The notes under the pieces are model-generated. The model was not told the origin of the DNA. It saw only the letters and a list, made by a program, of their open reading frames with translations, and did no database searches. A DNA stretch of 64,000 nucleotides from Psoroptes ovis (Eukaryota; Arthropoda; Arachnida; Sarcoptiformes; Psoroptidae): the NCBI GenBank assembly GCA_002943765.1, contig PQWQ01000001.1, positions 806,001-870,000 of the forward strand. The letters run 5' to 3'. Made by a program: the position numbers and the translations under genes. This document shows, piece by piece, positions 1 to 11,366 of the stretch (the stretch's first letter is position 1; each line of letters starts with the position of its first letter).

Positions 1-1795
1 AAAAAGAAGATTGGAAAAAACACGCGTCCACATATATTCATACAAAAACATTCAAATATTTTGGACATTTCGTATTGAACATGTAATAACAACAATTTAA
101 TTGCGACAAATTTCATTTGTAACATAAATATTGAATGATAATGTTGATGATCATGATCATCATCACGATGATGATGATGATCATTTTGATTATCTTCCCC
201 CAATTTCGCTCCACCACCAAAGAACTACCATATGTGATACAAAAGTGAAGAAGCGAAGTGAAGAAAAACAAATACCACCGAACCTCTTTGATGTCTTGGT
301 GGCGGTTGCTATTGCTGCTGATGATGATGGTGATGATGATGATGATGATGATACAAACAGATTAAATGATTGAAAGAAAGCAAAAAAAAAAAAAACAAAT
401 CTGTCTGACGATCATCATCATCATCTGCTTTCGAATTCTTCTTCTTTTAATAAGAATTTGATTCGATTCGATTTGTTATTGAATGGTAATTGGATTTTTT
501 TTGTGTGTGTGTTTATTTCCAAGACGAAGATCATGAAGACGAAGACGAATACGATGATGATGATGATGATGATAATTATGTAACACATTTCAATATGTTC
601 GATATTTAAAAAGATATTTAAGCATCATCAGCAACATCATCAACAGCAACAACAACAGCAATCAACCATAAAGACATCATTAATAATAATAAAGAACAAA
701 AATTATATCGTCTAGTCTGTGACTTTGATTAGTTTTTTTTCTTATTATTTCTTCAGAAATAATATAAATATACCATGAAATCATCCGTCTACAAAACCAA
801 ATTAACCATATCATCATCATCATCAAGGGAAAAATGGTGAAAAATTCATTGAAACATCAACAACAACAGCTACAACAACCACAGCAATACAGAATCATGG
901 TCATTCACTCGTAAATATTTTTAGCGAAAAAAATAATGAAAATCTCATGATAGATTCTTGAATGAGAAAAAAAAACAAAATTCTTTAATTTTGATTTCAA
1001 TTTTTCACTTCTTAATGAAACAACAATCTGTACAAATTAAGATTTTAATTAATCAAATCACTAAAAAAAAAGGAAAAAAATGATGACAAAGTAAAATTCG
1101 TAAGAAATTCAAAGCAAAATTCAACAAATGTCTTCGAACTGGAGAAATCAGGACACAATCTTGACAATAATCATGTGACAATAGATTTTGAAGATGTTCT
1201 GGATTTCGCCAAAGCAAAGTAGATTGACTTTTGACCCAGAAAAAAAAAAAAAACAATTGAAAACCAGTGAAATCAGGGAAATTAGGAACAATCTTATGAC
1301 CATTTTAGCCAACGAAAAAATGGTTCAAATCCATTCAAATTCATCCAATTAATTAATTCAAGATTTCAATTAAAAATATTTTCACAATTTAGAATAACAC
1401 CTGGATTTTCAGATAAAATTCAAAGGAACTTGTGTTTTTAATTATGATTGAAATAAAACAAAAAAAAAGAAAACAAATGATAAATATAAATAAATATTTT
1501 ATGACAATTTTTGTTTGTACAAATTAATGGTGGAATTTCAAATTACAATTGATTGATTTGAATTGAAAATTTGAAACACCTGCACGTCTTTGACATCATT
1601 GGCATTAATTGATTGTCAGTTAACCCATTTTTTTCGAAATGAAATTGACAATTATGAGGTCATTGAATGATGATGATGATGGACACACAATTTTTGTATA
1701 AAATTACACGAACACAATTTTTTGAAATTAATAAATAAATAAATGTAAATGATTACACTATCAGCAATCAGAATCATATTAAATGGTTGATGTCA
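1..1795. other. Non-coding AT-rich stretch with GAT/CAT repeats
   Basis: I see no convincing gene. The open frame near 131-373 begins at TTG, not ATG, and encodes mainly Asp/His runs that come from GAT/CAT repeats (about 150-182, 318-350, 555-575). The rest is AT-rich with A and T runs. It may include 3' flanking sequence of the minus-strand gene whose stop is at 1796. Confidence 0.6.
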
Positions 1796-3120
1796 TCAGG
1801 AAATATTATCATTATTATTCATTGAATTATTATTATTATTATTATTTAATATTAATGAAGATTTTATCATTAATATTTCATAAATATCGACAGCTGTTAC
1901 ACGTTTATTATTATTATTATTCGTATTAGTGTTTGTATTTGAATTATTCGTATTTTTATTTTTAGTTGTTGAATATTTATTTGAATAAGTTGAATAAGTA
2001 TTTGTATTTGTACAAATTCTTAATACATATCGTAACTGAAAGAAAGAAAAAGGAAGAAAAAAAATACGGAAGAAAAAAAAATGAAAAGATTTCAATTATT
2101 AATTCAAATAATGATTCAATGATAAAAATCAATTGATGAATTAATCAAGAAAAGGAAAATAATGAATTAATTAGATTTTTAACTTACAGTTTCAAGTATT
2201 TCATCATCATTGATCGATGATGATGATGATGATGTCGATGATGATGATGATGATTGATTATCAAATGAATTATTTATTGGATTAATAATTTGAGAATCAT
2301 TATCATTCGGTTTACCATTCGAATGATTATGATTTGATAATTTAAAATTCTCATCTTCATTATCGATGCTAGTGAGATTATCATCATTTTGATAATGATT
2401 TTGAACATCATCATCATCATCATCATCATTTGGATTATTATCATTATCACAGTCATGATTTTCAATGTTATTATCATTATTTTCAATCTTAATGTCATTT
2501 ATTTTAGAATTCAAATGTCCATTATTAAGACATTTGTGGCCATTTTTAAAATTTTCCGTTTGAACATTATTATTTGATTTTGATACATGATTTTTCATGA
2601 TAACAGAATCATTCGTTGATTGTTGTGTCGTTGGTGGTGGTTGTTGCTGTACCGAATATTCTTGTATTGAATCTAATTTCGTTGCTTTATAACTATGATT
2701 ATGATTATGATTATGATTATAATTGTTATTATTATTATTATTATGATTATTGATGATTAGATTTTGTTTTTTATTCAATTTTAATGTAGAATATAATAAT
2801 TTTTTCAAATTAATCATTCGTTCATGATGATGATGATGATGATGATGATTAGATGAATCTACATTTGTTGTCGATGATGGAGGTTGTAATGATTGTAATG
2901 GTTGTGGTGGTAATGTTGGTGGCCATAACGGTGATGATGATGATTTTATTGATTGATAATTATGAATATGATGATTATTATTATGATTGATCATTAATTG
3001 TTGTTTTTGTGATTGTTTTGGAATAATTTTTTTCATTTTAATCAATTCTATTAAATCAATTTTGCTGATTGTTTTCAATGAATTTCGATTGTTGTTGTCT
3101 TCGATGCTATTTTTCACCAT
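1796..3120 (-). CDS. Unrecognised Asn/His-rich protein, two coding exons
   Basis: I do not recognise this gene. Coding exon 1 is 3120..2188 and ends at ACT|GTAAGT. Coding exon 2 is 2035..1796 and begins after a CAG acceptor. The junction is phase 0, giving about 390 residues. The start is the first ATG in the frame (3120, MVKNSIEDNN); the frame is open upstream only from a TTG. Most of the protein is low complexity: His8 near residues 90-98, long Asn/His tracts, Asp7, and a Ser run at the end of exon 1. More ordinary segments are an N-terminal Leu/Ile/Lys stretch (IDLIELIKMKKIIPK), NLKKLLYSTLKLNKKQN, and the C-terminal pieces ETLRYVLRICTN and KRVTAVDIYEILMIKSSLIL. No signal peptide or membrane segment is evident. 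An unseen upstream exon is possible. It could be a nuclear regulator, but that is a guess from composition. Confidence 0.5.
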
Positions 3121-4707
3121 AATTGATAAATTTGATTCAATGCTAATGGTGGTTATAGATGATTTGTGATTGATCAATTAGAAAATAATCGCTTAAAATT
3201 GTGATTATGTATTATTTTATCTATTCTGAATGTGAATAATAATTATTAAAGCTTCTAATATTTACAAAGATTGAATTAAACTTGAGCATTTTGAAAATTG
3301 AATCGATTGCCATCATATTATTAAATTATTGAATGATCAATATTGCTTCGATCAGTTGATGAAACTTGATGAAAAAGCCTAATGAATAATAAATTTTCAA
3401 CAAAAACAAAACTTAACAAAGATACGTCACTATTTATCATCGATTAATGAAATATCATCATCATTAATCGATCATAATGATCATCATCATCATAAACAAA
3501 TAATAATTAATAACAAATTTAATAAATTTCAATAATGAATTTGAATAAAAATAACCAAACAACTATTTGAAATAAACAACAAAAATTTTTTCCAAACAGA
3601 AAAACACTTGAAGATCAGTCCGTTCATCCTATCATTCATTTGATTTAATTTCAAAATTCAAAATAATTGATTGAAATTTGGAGAAGAAAAAAAAATTTCA
3701 ATTTCAAACAAAATGAATAAACAAAAATATTAATCATTTTAAAAAGACGCATTTTTTTTCATTAACGCCATTCATTTATCAATCAAACAAAATGAATGAT
3801 ATGAAAAGAAATTAAACAAAACCAATGAATGAAAATAAAGTGTGAAAAAACCAACAAAAAATAAAAATCGACAAATCAATAAATCAAATCAAATCGAATC
3901 AATCAATTTTTGATTTATTTTATTTTTTATTTATTTCAATATATTTTCTTTTCTTAATATTATCATTGAAAATTAAATTATCACCATCATCATCATCATT
4001 GTCGTTTAGTTTGTGTGTCCCTCTCTCTTTCACTGATCATATACATGTTTATTTCATTTATTTATTCATTATTTTTTCGATTAATTCACACATCAATATA
4101 TACACATAAACACACATGAAAATGGTTGTGATTTTTTGGTTTTGTTTTCTTCAATTGAATTGAATTATTGAAATAAATAACAAGTAAATTTACCATGAAA
4201 AATTTGATTTTTTTTTTTTTTTTGAAAAAATCAAAATTATCATTGAAAATTTATGTTTCATTTTTTCGCATTTTTTTCTTCAATTCACATAAAATATATT
4301 ACATGCATATATATCCTTCAAAATCCTTTATCAATTTGTAATTATCAAAAAATAAACCCATTTTCATTGAAGTATTTATTCCACACTTTTGAAAAGTTTC
4401 AATTCTTCAAGCATAATTTATTATCATTCAAAAGTGTGAAAAGTTTTGATTTTTTTTGTTTGCATTCTTTCAAATAATTTTTTGAAGAAGTTAATTTTAA
4501 ATTTTTTTCACAAAATTTTCATTATTTTATTTATTATTTGAGATCGAAGATATCATTATTTATTAGTAATTATTATTATTAGATTTAAGAAGATAGAAAA
4601 AATTCAAATGGAAAAAAAATTGGAGAAGAATTTTTGAACACACAAAAAAAAAATTGGAGAAAAAGAAAATCCAAAAAAAAAAAATTATCATCATTAATCA
4701 GTAATAA
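3121..4707. other. Intergenic, AT-rich
   Basis: This lies between two minus-strand genes, so its right part holds the 3' flank of RACGAP1 and its left part the 5' flank of the Asn/His-rich gene. I see A/T runs, scattered CATCAT repeats and short AT-rich open frames that resemble no family. No RNA gene was recognised. Confidence 0.6.
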
Positions 4708-6822
4708 TCAAAATTTTAAATTTTCAACCAAGATTCTTGAAAAATCTAATCGTTCAAATGTTCGTATTTTATCGCGAATACTGTTATTTAAATTTTTTCC
4801 AGAGCTTTTAGGTGTTGATATTTCATTATTGATGTTATAGCCACCACCGATTGGTGTATTATAAATTGAATCAGATGTGACAGTTGATTTAAAGCTACAA
4901 GGACTTTGAATTATATTCTTCATACTAGTATTTTCTTCAAAACTATTATCCAAAGCTGCAGATTGTGGACCTTTCAAAGAGGCAAAAAAAAATTAAATAT
5001 AAAAATAATGAATAGTGATGTTGTATCTGAAACTTACTTGAATCAGTTGAAATTTTTTGAGTTAAAATATTCAACCAGAAATCAGATGAAGTTGACAATA
5101 AAGAAATCATAACATTTTCTTGTAAATACAATGGAATTGTTGGTTTGAAAATTTTTGGTGCAAAAATTTTCGCCAATTTCTCTATGGACATATTGTTATG
5201 ATTTTGATTCTTGGCTATTTTACGCAAATGAATAAGCAAAAAAGCTAATGTATCACGATTTGAAGTCGGCAATTGATTAACAATAGGATCAATAACGTCC
5301 ATGTTTTTTTCGAAAGCATTTTCGAGAGTTCCGTATAGAAATTCTGGTATTAATGGATCTCCAAGATCGGCAAGATATCCAAGAAAATAAATGACAATAC
5401 TGCAAAGCGAATCAACGTCCATTTGAGAAATCTTACGCTCAATGTTATATCCATATTTTGGATGCAATAAATCTATCATCAAATTTTGAATAACAGAATT
5501 TTTCTGAATATTACAATCATATATGTCGATCATCTTGATTCCACGTTTTTCAATTTCAGCACAGCATTTAATTAATAATGTTGGTACAAATGGCGATTCT
5601 GATTGATTGACAAAATCCATTATCGTTCGCAAATGAGTTTGTCTATCATCATTGCTCATTAATGATTTTCCATGTGGAATGCATTGTTCATGAGCGTTGG
5701 CAGTACATATATCACAAGAAGCATATTTATTGTAGAATCCAATTCGATTATTGCAAACAGTACATATAATCATGCGATGTGATGAAGATCTATTCAATTT
5801 CCAGACATGATCATGATTGCTATGAGACATTCTAGCCGACCTTTTTTGAAGCTGATTGAATGGTCGAGGTGAATGATACGATAAGTGATCGAATTGGTGG
5901 ACTTCATCACCATTTGTTACCAAATGTTTTAATTGCTTAACATTAATATCAATAAATTTATCATCATTATTATTGATATCGACTAAATTGCCATTCGATT
6001 TAAGATCATCTTCTTCACTGGCATCAATCGTTAAATCTGATGAATTATTCGGAGTAGATAATTTATTGGCATCATCATTTATCAATGGTTTTCCAGTGAT
6101 ACATTCATCGTTTTGGACGATATGCTCTTCTTCACTTTCGATAATTGTTTTCAAGTCCGAGAGATAATTTTCAATTTTTTCATCACTTGACATTTTGTTT
6201 AGCTCAGTGTCATCATGATTGTCGGCTGATCGCAAATGATTCAGTTTTTTCATGAATTCTTCATTCTCTTCGTAATCTGATTTCGTTGTGATTTTATTCA
6301 ATTCTAGATTTCGATTACAATTCAATACATTAGTGAATTGTTCAACTTTCAAACGTATGTCCAATAATTCTTTATTAATTTTATCATAGTCATCAGACTT
6401 TTCTTGATATTTTTTCTTATAACATTTCAGTTCATTTTCCAATTTTTTATTTTGATCATTAAGATCTTCAATAATTTTTCGGGCTTGTTTCAATTCTTTA
6501 GCAGTATTATACCATTTTGTTTTGAACTGTTCACAAATTTTCAATAATTTACCAAAATCTTCATATAATGCTATTAAAAAAAAATAATTATAATTATAAT
6601 TAGAATTTGAATCCAATCGAAAATCAAATTATATTTACATTTTTCATATGAACTAAGATAATTTTGATAACGACAAAAATCATCAAAATATGTAATCAAT
6701 GATAATTTAACCATTTTCGATTCTACGTCTTGTATTTCATCATCGACAACACTATTGTTGATTTCGTTGTTGTTGTTGTTGTTTCTGCTATTTTTATGTT
6801 GAAAATTTTTGAAATTAGTCAT
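4708..6822 (-). CDS. RACGAP1: Rac GTPase-activating protein 1 (MgcRacGAP/tumbleweed), centralspindlin subunit
   Basis: Exons 6822..6639, 6570..5038 and 4970..4708 join in frame to 659 residues, close to the family length. The start is the only ATG opening exon 1. Order: Asn-rich N terminus; coiled coil about 65-150 (EDFGKLLKICEQFKTKW matches the family's kinesin-binding coil); Asp/Glu/Ser-rich linker; C1 zinc domain about 316-366; RhoGAP domain about 388-560 with the highly typical NRDTLAFLLIHLRKIAK; basic tail with KSSGKNLNNSIRDKIRT. In animals the protein pairs with MKLP1 at the central spindle and recruits the RhoGEF Ect2 for cytokinesis. Oddities: the GAP arginine-finger position reads IYD instead of YR, the conserved Lys of the LKDFL segment is Ile, and the last C1 cysteine is absent. 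The identity is secure; GAP activity is doubtful. Confidence 0.93.
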
Positions 6823-7128
6823 TTTTTGATTTTTATCAATATTTTTTTTTATTCACAGCATCTAAAAATGAGATGAGATACCAATGAATCACCGATGACA
6901 AATGAATTTGAAAAAAATCGAAATTGAATGAATTTCATGAGAATTTTTCGAGTCAAAAGTGATTTTCTTGGGAAAAAAACATTCGAATTTTATGTGGCAG
7001 CACTGTCGCCATTTTATACAGCCAAAGGCGCGCAACAAGTTTCGCCACCTGTTGTTTAAAACAAAGTTTCAAAGTTTAAAACAAAATTATTTAAAAAAAA
7101 ATCAATTTTTTTTTATTCATTAAAAAAA
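6823..7128 (-). promoter_or_regulatory. Probable RACGAP1 promoter
   Basis: This 306-bp gap lies between the RACGAP1 start and the LCMT2 stop. It holds an unusually GC-rich patch at about 6993-7050. Read on the minus strand, the patch has a YY1-like AAAATGGCGAC and an E2F-like GGCGCGC, with TTTGAA-type (CHR-like) words just upstream. This would suit a cell-cycle gene. Motif recognition is by eye and no start site is shown. Confidence 0.4.
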
Positions 7129-9225
7129 TCATAATTGAATCATTAAAATTGGATTAAAATGTGTACCAAATGAAAAACAATTACCACCACCACCAATAGT
7201 CATCAAATATTTATCATTGGCGATTATTTCGGATGAAAAATTATGTAACATTACTATTCTGTTATCATTTTCACCAAAATCAATGTTTAAATCAATTGAT
7301 GTGATCAATTCATTCATCATTCTCAAGTCAATTTCGAAAAGATGATTTGATATATTTTCATTACAAATACCACCGATAATCAATAATTTATTATTATCAT
7401 TATCAAGTGTTTTCATTTGATGTGAATAGAATTTTTTATTAAAATTTTTTATTTGAAATTTTTCAACCATCGATGAACGATAATCAATTAATTGAATATC
7501 ATTATCGATGAATTTATTATCGTCGCAATCAAGTCCACCATTTATCAATATTGAATGATCATTATATTGAGTAAATGCCGATGAATGACGATCGGTTTTT
7601 AAACCATTAATAATTGATGATGACCACGATGATTTATGTAAATCATATAGCCATATTTTTGATTGATCATTTGATGATATACCACCAAATTGACAAATTT
7701 GATTACGAGATTCAAATTTTGAACAAACATGACGATACGTATTGATATTATCGATTGTTTCAATTATTTCAAATTCATCTTTTCCATCATTTATTTTTAT
7801 AATACAATTATTCAGTGGATTATTTGGTGATTTACGGCCACCTGATATGAAAAAATGTTTGCCGCTATTGTCCACAGGTACAACACGAAAATGTAATCGA
7901 TCAATATATGATTTATTATTTTTTGATTTAATTATATCAACTTTCTCTATGTGAGATTCATTTAATGATAATTTCATAATATTTTTAAATCTTCCATGAG
8001 CATAACGTTGATGGTTGATTGTTTCATCGATTCTAAATGATTCTTTTGGTTCCATACCGAAACCACCGACTAAATAGATTGCATTATCATATTTATCATA
8101 AAAACTACAATGGCTAAATATCGGAAATGTAAACATGGAATGCGTGTTTTTATTATTAATAATTTGTGCGAGTTCAACACTATCATTGTCACTAGATTCA
8201 TTGATATAATTATGATTTTTGAATTCCGAATCTTTAGTATTCGATGAAATTAGTTTACACAAAGTTAAACAATATACTTGACAAACATTTTCAAACTCTT
8301 CCCATTCATCAAATGGTTCAATATTTGTTATGCGTTTAAGTTCATGATCTGACATAATTTCATGATAAAATTTTCTCATATTTATTATTTGAATATGTTC
8401 AAATTTTATTTTTTCAAAACGTTCATAAATTTGTTTTTCATTTAAAAATGTTTGAATCGGTGCATTGATTTGTTTGAAATGTTTTAGCATAAATTTTTTG
8501 AAATCATTCCGACATTCAAAAGAATCATACATTTCATATCCTAAATAATTTATATTTTGATATTCTGGATAATTATTTTCAATCATTTTGATTATCATTG
8601 AAAATAATCGATCAATTTGATTTTGATCAATATAACATAACGAACATTCATTAAATAGAATAAAATTCAATTTATAATTTTGATGAAGATTATTAATGAT
8701 CAAATTCAAAACAATCGATAATATTTCAATCAATTTCTCAGATTGTCTTAAATCAATACCTATCAATGAATATTTTGAAGTCAATAATTTGATTTCTTCA
8801 TATTGCAAATTATCATTATTTATTTCGGGTAAAATTTTCCGATACAATTCATTGTTTATTTTAATAATTTTAGCTTTACGTTCACAAACATTTGGATGAT
8901 CAATCTCGATGAATAAATTATTTTGGTCGGCATAACGAAATGGTGTCGTATCATAACCAGAACCTAAAGATATGATTATGTTCATTACATTCGAAGAATC
9001 GGATAATAATTGTTTCCAACCATATTCAATTGCTTTGAAACGTATCATGTAACCATAATGAATGATTGGTGCACGTTTAGCTGTATGATTATTATCATTG
9101 TTTTTGGAACAATTTTCAAACATAAAATATTTCAAATAATCATCGCTACAATAACCTTTGGTGATCATTGAATATTTAGACAATGTACTATAATCATTTG
9201 TACTGATGATTGATGTTTGAGACAT
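7129..9225 (-). CDS. LCMT2: tRNA wybutosine-synthesizing protein 4 / leucine carboxyl methyltransferase 2
   Basis: One uninterrupted frame of 698 residues from the first ATG (9225); the frame upstream contains only a TTG. The N-terminal half is an LCMT-type SAM-dependent methyltransferase. Family landmarks are KRAPIIHYGYMIR at about 50, SAM motif GSGYDTTPFRY at 88-98, EIDHP at 107-111, GIDLRQSEKLIEIL, and the FNECSLCYID strand. The C-terminal half (about 360-690) is kelch-like, with repeated GG pairs followed by hydrophobic strands (YLVGGFGMEPKE, FFISGGRKSPNN, CQFGGISSND, ILINGGLDCD, LLIIGGICNEN). Known role of the family: carboxyl methylation, then methoxycarbonylation, of the wybutosine precursor at position 37 of tRNA-Phe in the cytosol. 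The length fits the roughly 690-residue human protein. It is intronless, as I recall the human gene to be. There is no JmjC domain as in the yeast protein. A TTTATT (AATAAA on this strand) lies 12 bp past the stop. Confidence 0.88.
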   Translation of the reverse strand: MSQTSIISTNDYSTLSKYSMITKGYCSDDYLKYFMFENCSKNNDNNHTAKRAPIIHYGYMIRFKAIEYGWKQLLSDSSNVMNIIISLGSGYDTTPFRYADQNNLFIEIDHPNVCERKAKIIKINNELYRKILPEINNDNLQYEEIKLLTSKYSLIGIDLRQSEKLIEILSIVLNLIINNLHQNYKLNFILFNECSLCYIDQNQIDRLFSMIIKMIENNYPEYQNINYLGYEMYDSFECRNDFKKFMLKHFKQINAPIQTFLNEKQIYERFEKIKFEHIQIINMRKFYHEIMSDHELKRITNIEPFDEWEEFENVCQVYCLTLCKLISSNTKDSEFKNHNYINESSDNDSVELAQIINNKNTHSMFTFPIFSHCSFYDKYDNAIYLVGGFGMEPKESFRIDETINHQRYAHGRFKNIMKLSLNESHIEKVDIIKSKNNKSYIDRLHFRVVPVDNSGKHFFISGGRKSPNNPLNNCIIKINDGKDEFEIIETIDNINTYRHVCSKFESRNQICQFGGISSNDQSKIWLYDLHKSSWSSSIINGLKTDRHSSAFTQYNDHSILINGGLDCDDNKFIDNDIQLIDYRSSMVEKFQIKNFNKKFYSHQMKTLDNDNNKLLIIGGICNENISNHLFEIDLRMMNELITSIDLNIDFGENDNRIVMLHNFSSEIIANDKYLMTIGGGGNCFSFGTHFNPILMIQL

Positions 9226-9399
9226 TTTACAAAATTCAAAGATTATCAAATGAAGAAGCAAAAAAATGCACGAGGTTTTGTTTACATTTTTTGAATTTTT
9301 TATTTTTCGAAAAATAATAAAATTGATAACTTGCAATGTATGAAAATTACATTTTTATTTGAATTTTGTCATTTGAAATCCTAAATTTTCAAATTTTTT

Positions 9400-10647
9400 C
9401 TAAACCCATGGTTCTTCTTTGTTGGTTTTCAAATAATATAAAGTACTTGCATTGATTGGCGGTAATTGCCATTGATCAGCATAATACCCCATTTCCGAGA
9501 TATATTTCGTACGTTCTTCATTAGTGACTGGTTCATCATAATCTGGTGTACTTGTCAGCACGAATTCTGTTACAAATTTATTCGGATTACTTATTGACCA
9601 TTCGAATAAATCTATTGCACGTAAATGACTACCAGCCACTGTGAATGCGCCAGCACCTGGCTGATGATAACCGTAATTCGGGTAAAAATCTATCGAACCA
9701 ATCGGTATTAGGCTACCATAATGGTTGACCGGGAAAAACCATTCAGATGGATCTAATTTTGAATCATAACCATCTGTATGTATGACATCGACAAAATTTG
9801 CATCTGATGCTCGTAGTGTTTGTGAATTTTCAACTTTTTCAAAGCAAGGCCCTGCAGGGTCTAAACCAGTGATACGTTCGAATGATTTCGATATACGACC
9901 TGCTACTCCCATAACGTGTGCACCCAAGCTATGACCGATTCCATAAATATTTATATTTGGTTTGACATCTTTGATTGTTTTCAAGTAATTAGCTAGCCAT
10001 TCACCTACCACTAATACATTTGACGCAGCTTGTCGATAACGAAATACAAGAATATCAGCACCACCACCCCAACCTAGAATTGCTACTGTTTGTTCAATTT
10101 TCAATTGTACACTAATATTCAATATTTTATCTTTGAAATTATGTAGCCAATCATTATTGAAATTATTATGAAAACCATGAGTTATTAGTATTAAACGATC
10201 AGTTTTGAGAAAACCTAATTTATTCAAAGTCAATGCTGTTTGTTTTGGATCAGAATTATAATCCAATTCATATTCATGATGTCCGAGTTTGAAAAATACA
10301 ATTTTCGGTTTAATCTGATCAATTGGCCATGGATCTGGCATTTTCAGATGCAATATATTCGTTAAATCAATTGATGGCTGCTGTTGTGGATTCATTTTGA
10401 TATCGTTTGATTTTTCACTATGAGTATTATTGAGATTATTATTTTGATGTAATTTTTCTTCGATTATTTCGATTGTTTCATTGAAGAATTTTGTCAAATT
10501 ATTATTAAGAGTATTGATAATATTTGTTGTTGAAAATAATGATGGTGTCGTCGTCGTCGATGATGTCAAAAGCTGTTTTGGTTTGTCATTAGCAGATACC
10601 AATGTAAAAATGATAAAATAATAAATAAAAATTTTAAAATCAATCAT
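9400..10647 (-). CDS. Secreted lipase of the pancreatic-lipase/phospholipase A1 family
   Basis: A single frame of 415 residues. An N-terminal signal peptide (about 1-19, hydrophobic FIYYFIIFTLVSA) is followed by a Ser/Thr/Asn-rich linker to about residue 100, then an alpha/beta hydrolase domain. Catalytic residues are visible: oxyanion THGFH; nucleophile elbow GHSLGAHVMG (Ser240); GLDPAGP (Asp263); GSHLRA (His341). VDVIHTDGYDS is also typical. There is no PLAT domain. The lid segment between DFYPNYG and GSHLRA is only about 14 residues, and the whole protein has just one cysteine (268), so the usual lid and beta-9 disulfides cannot form. Short-lid members of the family tend to be phospholipases A1 or galactolipases, so triglyceride activity is uncertain. 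The stop is 174 bp upstream of the LCMT2 start, in tandem. Confidence 0.88.
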   Translation of the reverse strand: MIDFKIFIYYFIIFTLVSANDKPKQLLTSSTTTTPSLFSTTNIINTLNNNLTKFFNETIEIIEEKLHQNNNLNNTHSEKSNDIKMNPQQQPSIDLTNILHLKMPDPWPIDQIKPKIVFFKLGHHEYELDYNSDPKQTALTLNKLGFLKTDRLILITHGFHNNFNNDWLHNFKDKILNISVQLKIEQTVAILGWGGGADILVFRYRQAASNVLVVGEWLANYLKTIKDVKPNINIYGIGHSLGAHVMGVAGRISKSFERITGLDPAGPCFEKVENSQTLRASDANFVDVIHTDGYDSKLDPSEWFFPVNHYGSLIPIGSIDFYPNYGYHQPGAGAFTVAGSHLRAIDLFEWSISNPNKFVTEFVLTSTPDYDEPVTNEERTKYISEMGYYADQWQLPPINASTLYYLKTNKEEPWV

Positions 10648-11366
10648 TATTCAAATGATATATATTTTCAATGTTGATACTATAGTTTGCAATGAAATAA
10701 ATATGTTTTGATGTAATCACATTATTTATTGAATGAAATTGGCGGCTAAATACCCCATCACGATGGACAGACTAAATAGCGAGGAGAAGAAAAAACATGA
10801 TAAATTGTGGCGTCATTTTTTGTCCATATCAAACGAATAAAGAAAAAAAATAAAAGAGTACAAGGCAACAATCACATTATAGGAGCGTATTTTGAAGAAA
10901 TTCAATGAAAAAACTACGTATTATTAAGTGATTTATGATAAAATATTATGCCATTGAAAAATTAAAAATTGATGATGTTTGTATTAGCTGCTATCATATA
11001 TGAAAGAATGAATGATTGATTGGAGAGAAATAACAAATAATCATCATAAATTAAGATTTTAAATGGAAAATTTAAGCAAACAAGTGCATTTGTTTTTAGA
11101 TGATAACCAAATCAAATTTGTTAATCATGAAAAATCAAAAATTTTTAAATATTTTTTTTCCAAGCCATCGACAACGATTTAATCGATCAATCGATCGTGT
11201 TTGTTTATATTTTTTTTTATCAGCTGATTTTTGTTATGATTTTTTTTTCTTCCAAAAATCAAAATAATGAATTTTTTTTAAACAATTCACGATGTTTAAT
11301 TCATATCCTAATCAAATAATTTATGTTTGATGGAATCCATTAGTCGTAAATAAATAAATAATATCA
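10648..11366. promoter_or_regulatory. Shared divergent promoter region, lipase / MBD-PWWP gene
   Basis: The 719 bp separate two divergently transcribed starts, so both promoters must lie here unless there are upstream non-coding exons. A GC-richer patch near 10740-10785 (GGCGGCTAAATACCCC) is nearest the lipase. ATCGATCAATCGATCG near 11183 (DREF-like) and a CAGCTG E-box near 11220 are nearest the MBD gene. No clear TATA box was placed. Confidence 0.35.

Noticed and set aside
131..373. Asp/His-rich open frame near the left end
   Set aside because: It starts at TTG, not ATG, and its residues come from GAT/CAT microsatellites in a repeat-rich stretch.
9226..9336. In-frame upstream extension of LCMT2
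   Set aside because: It begins with TTG and contains no ATG before 9225; family proteins begin near the chosen Met.
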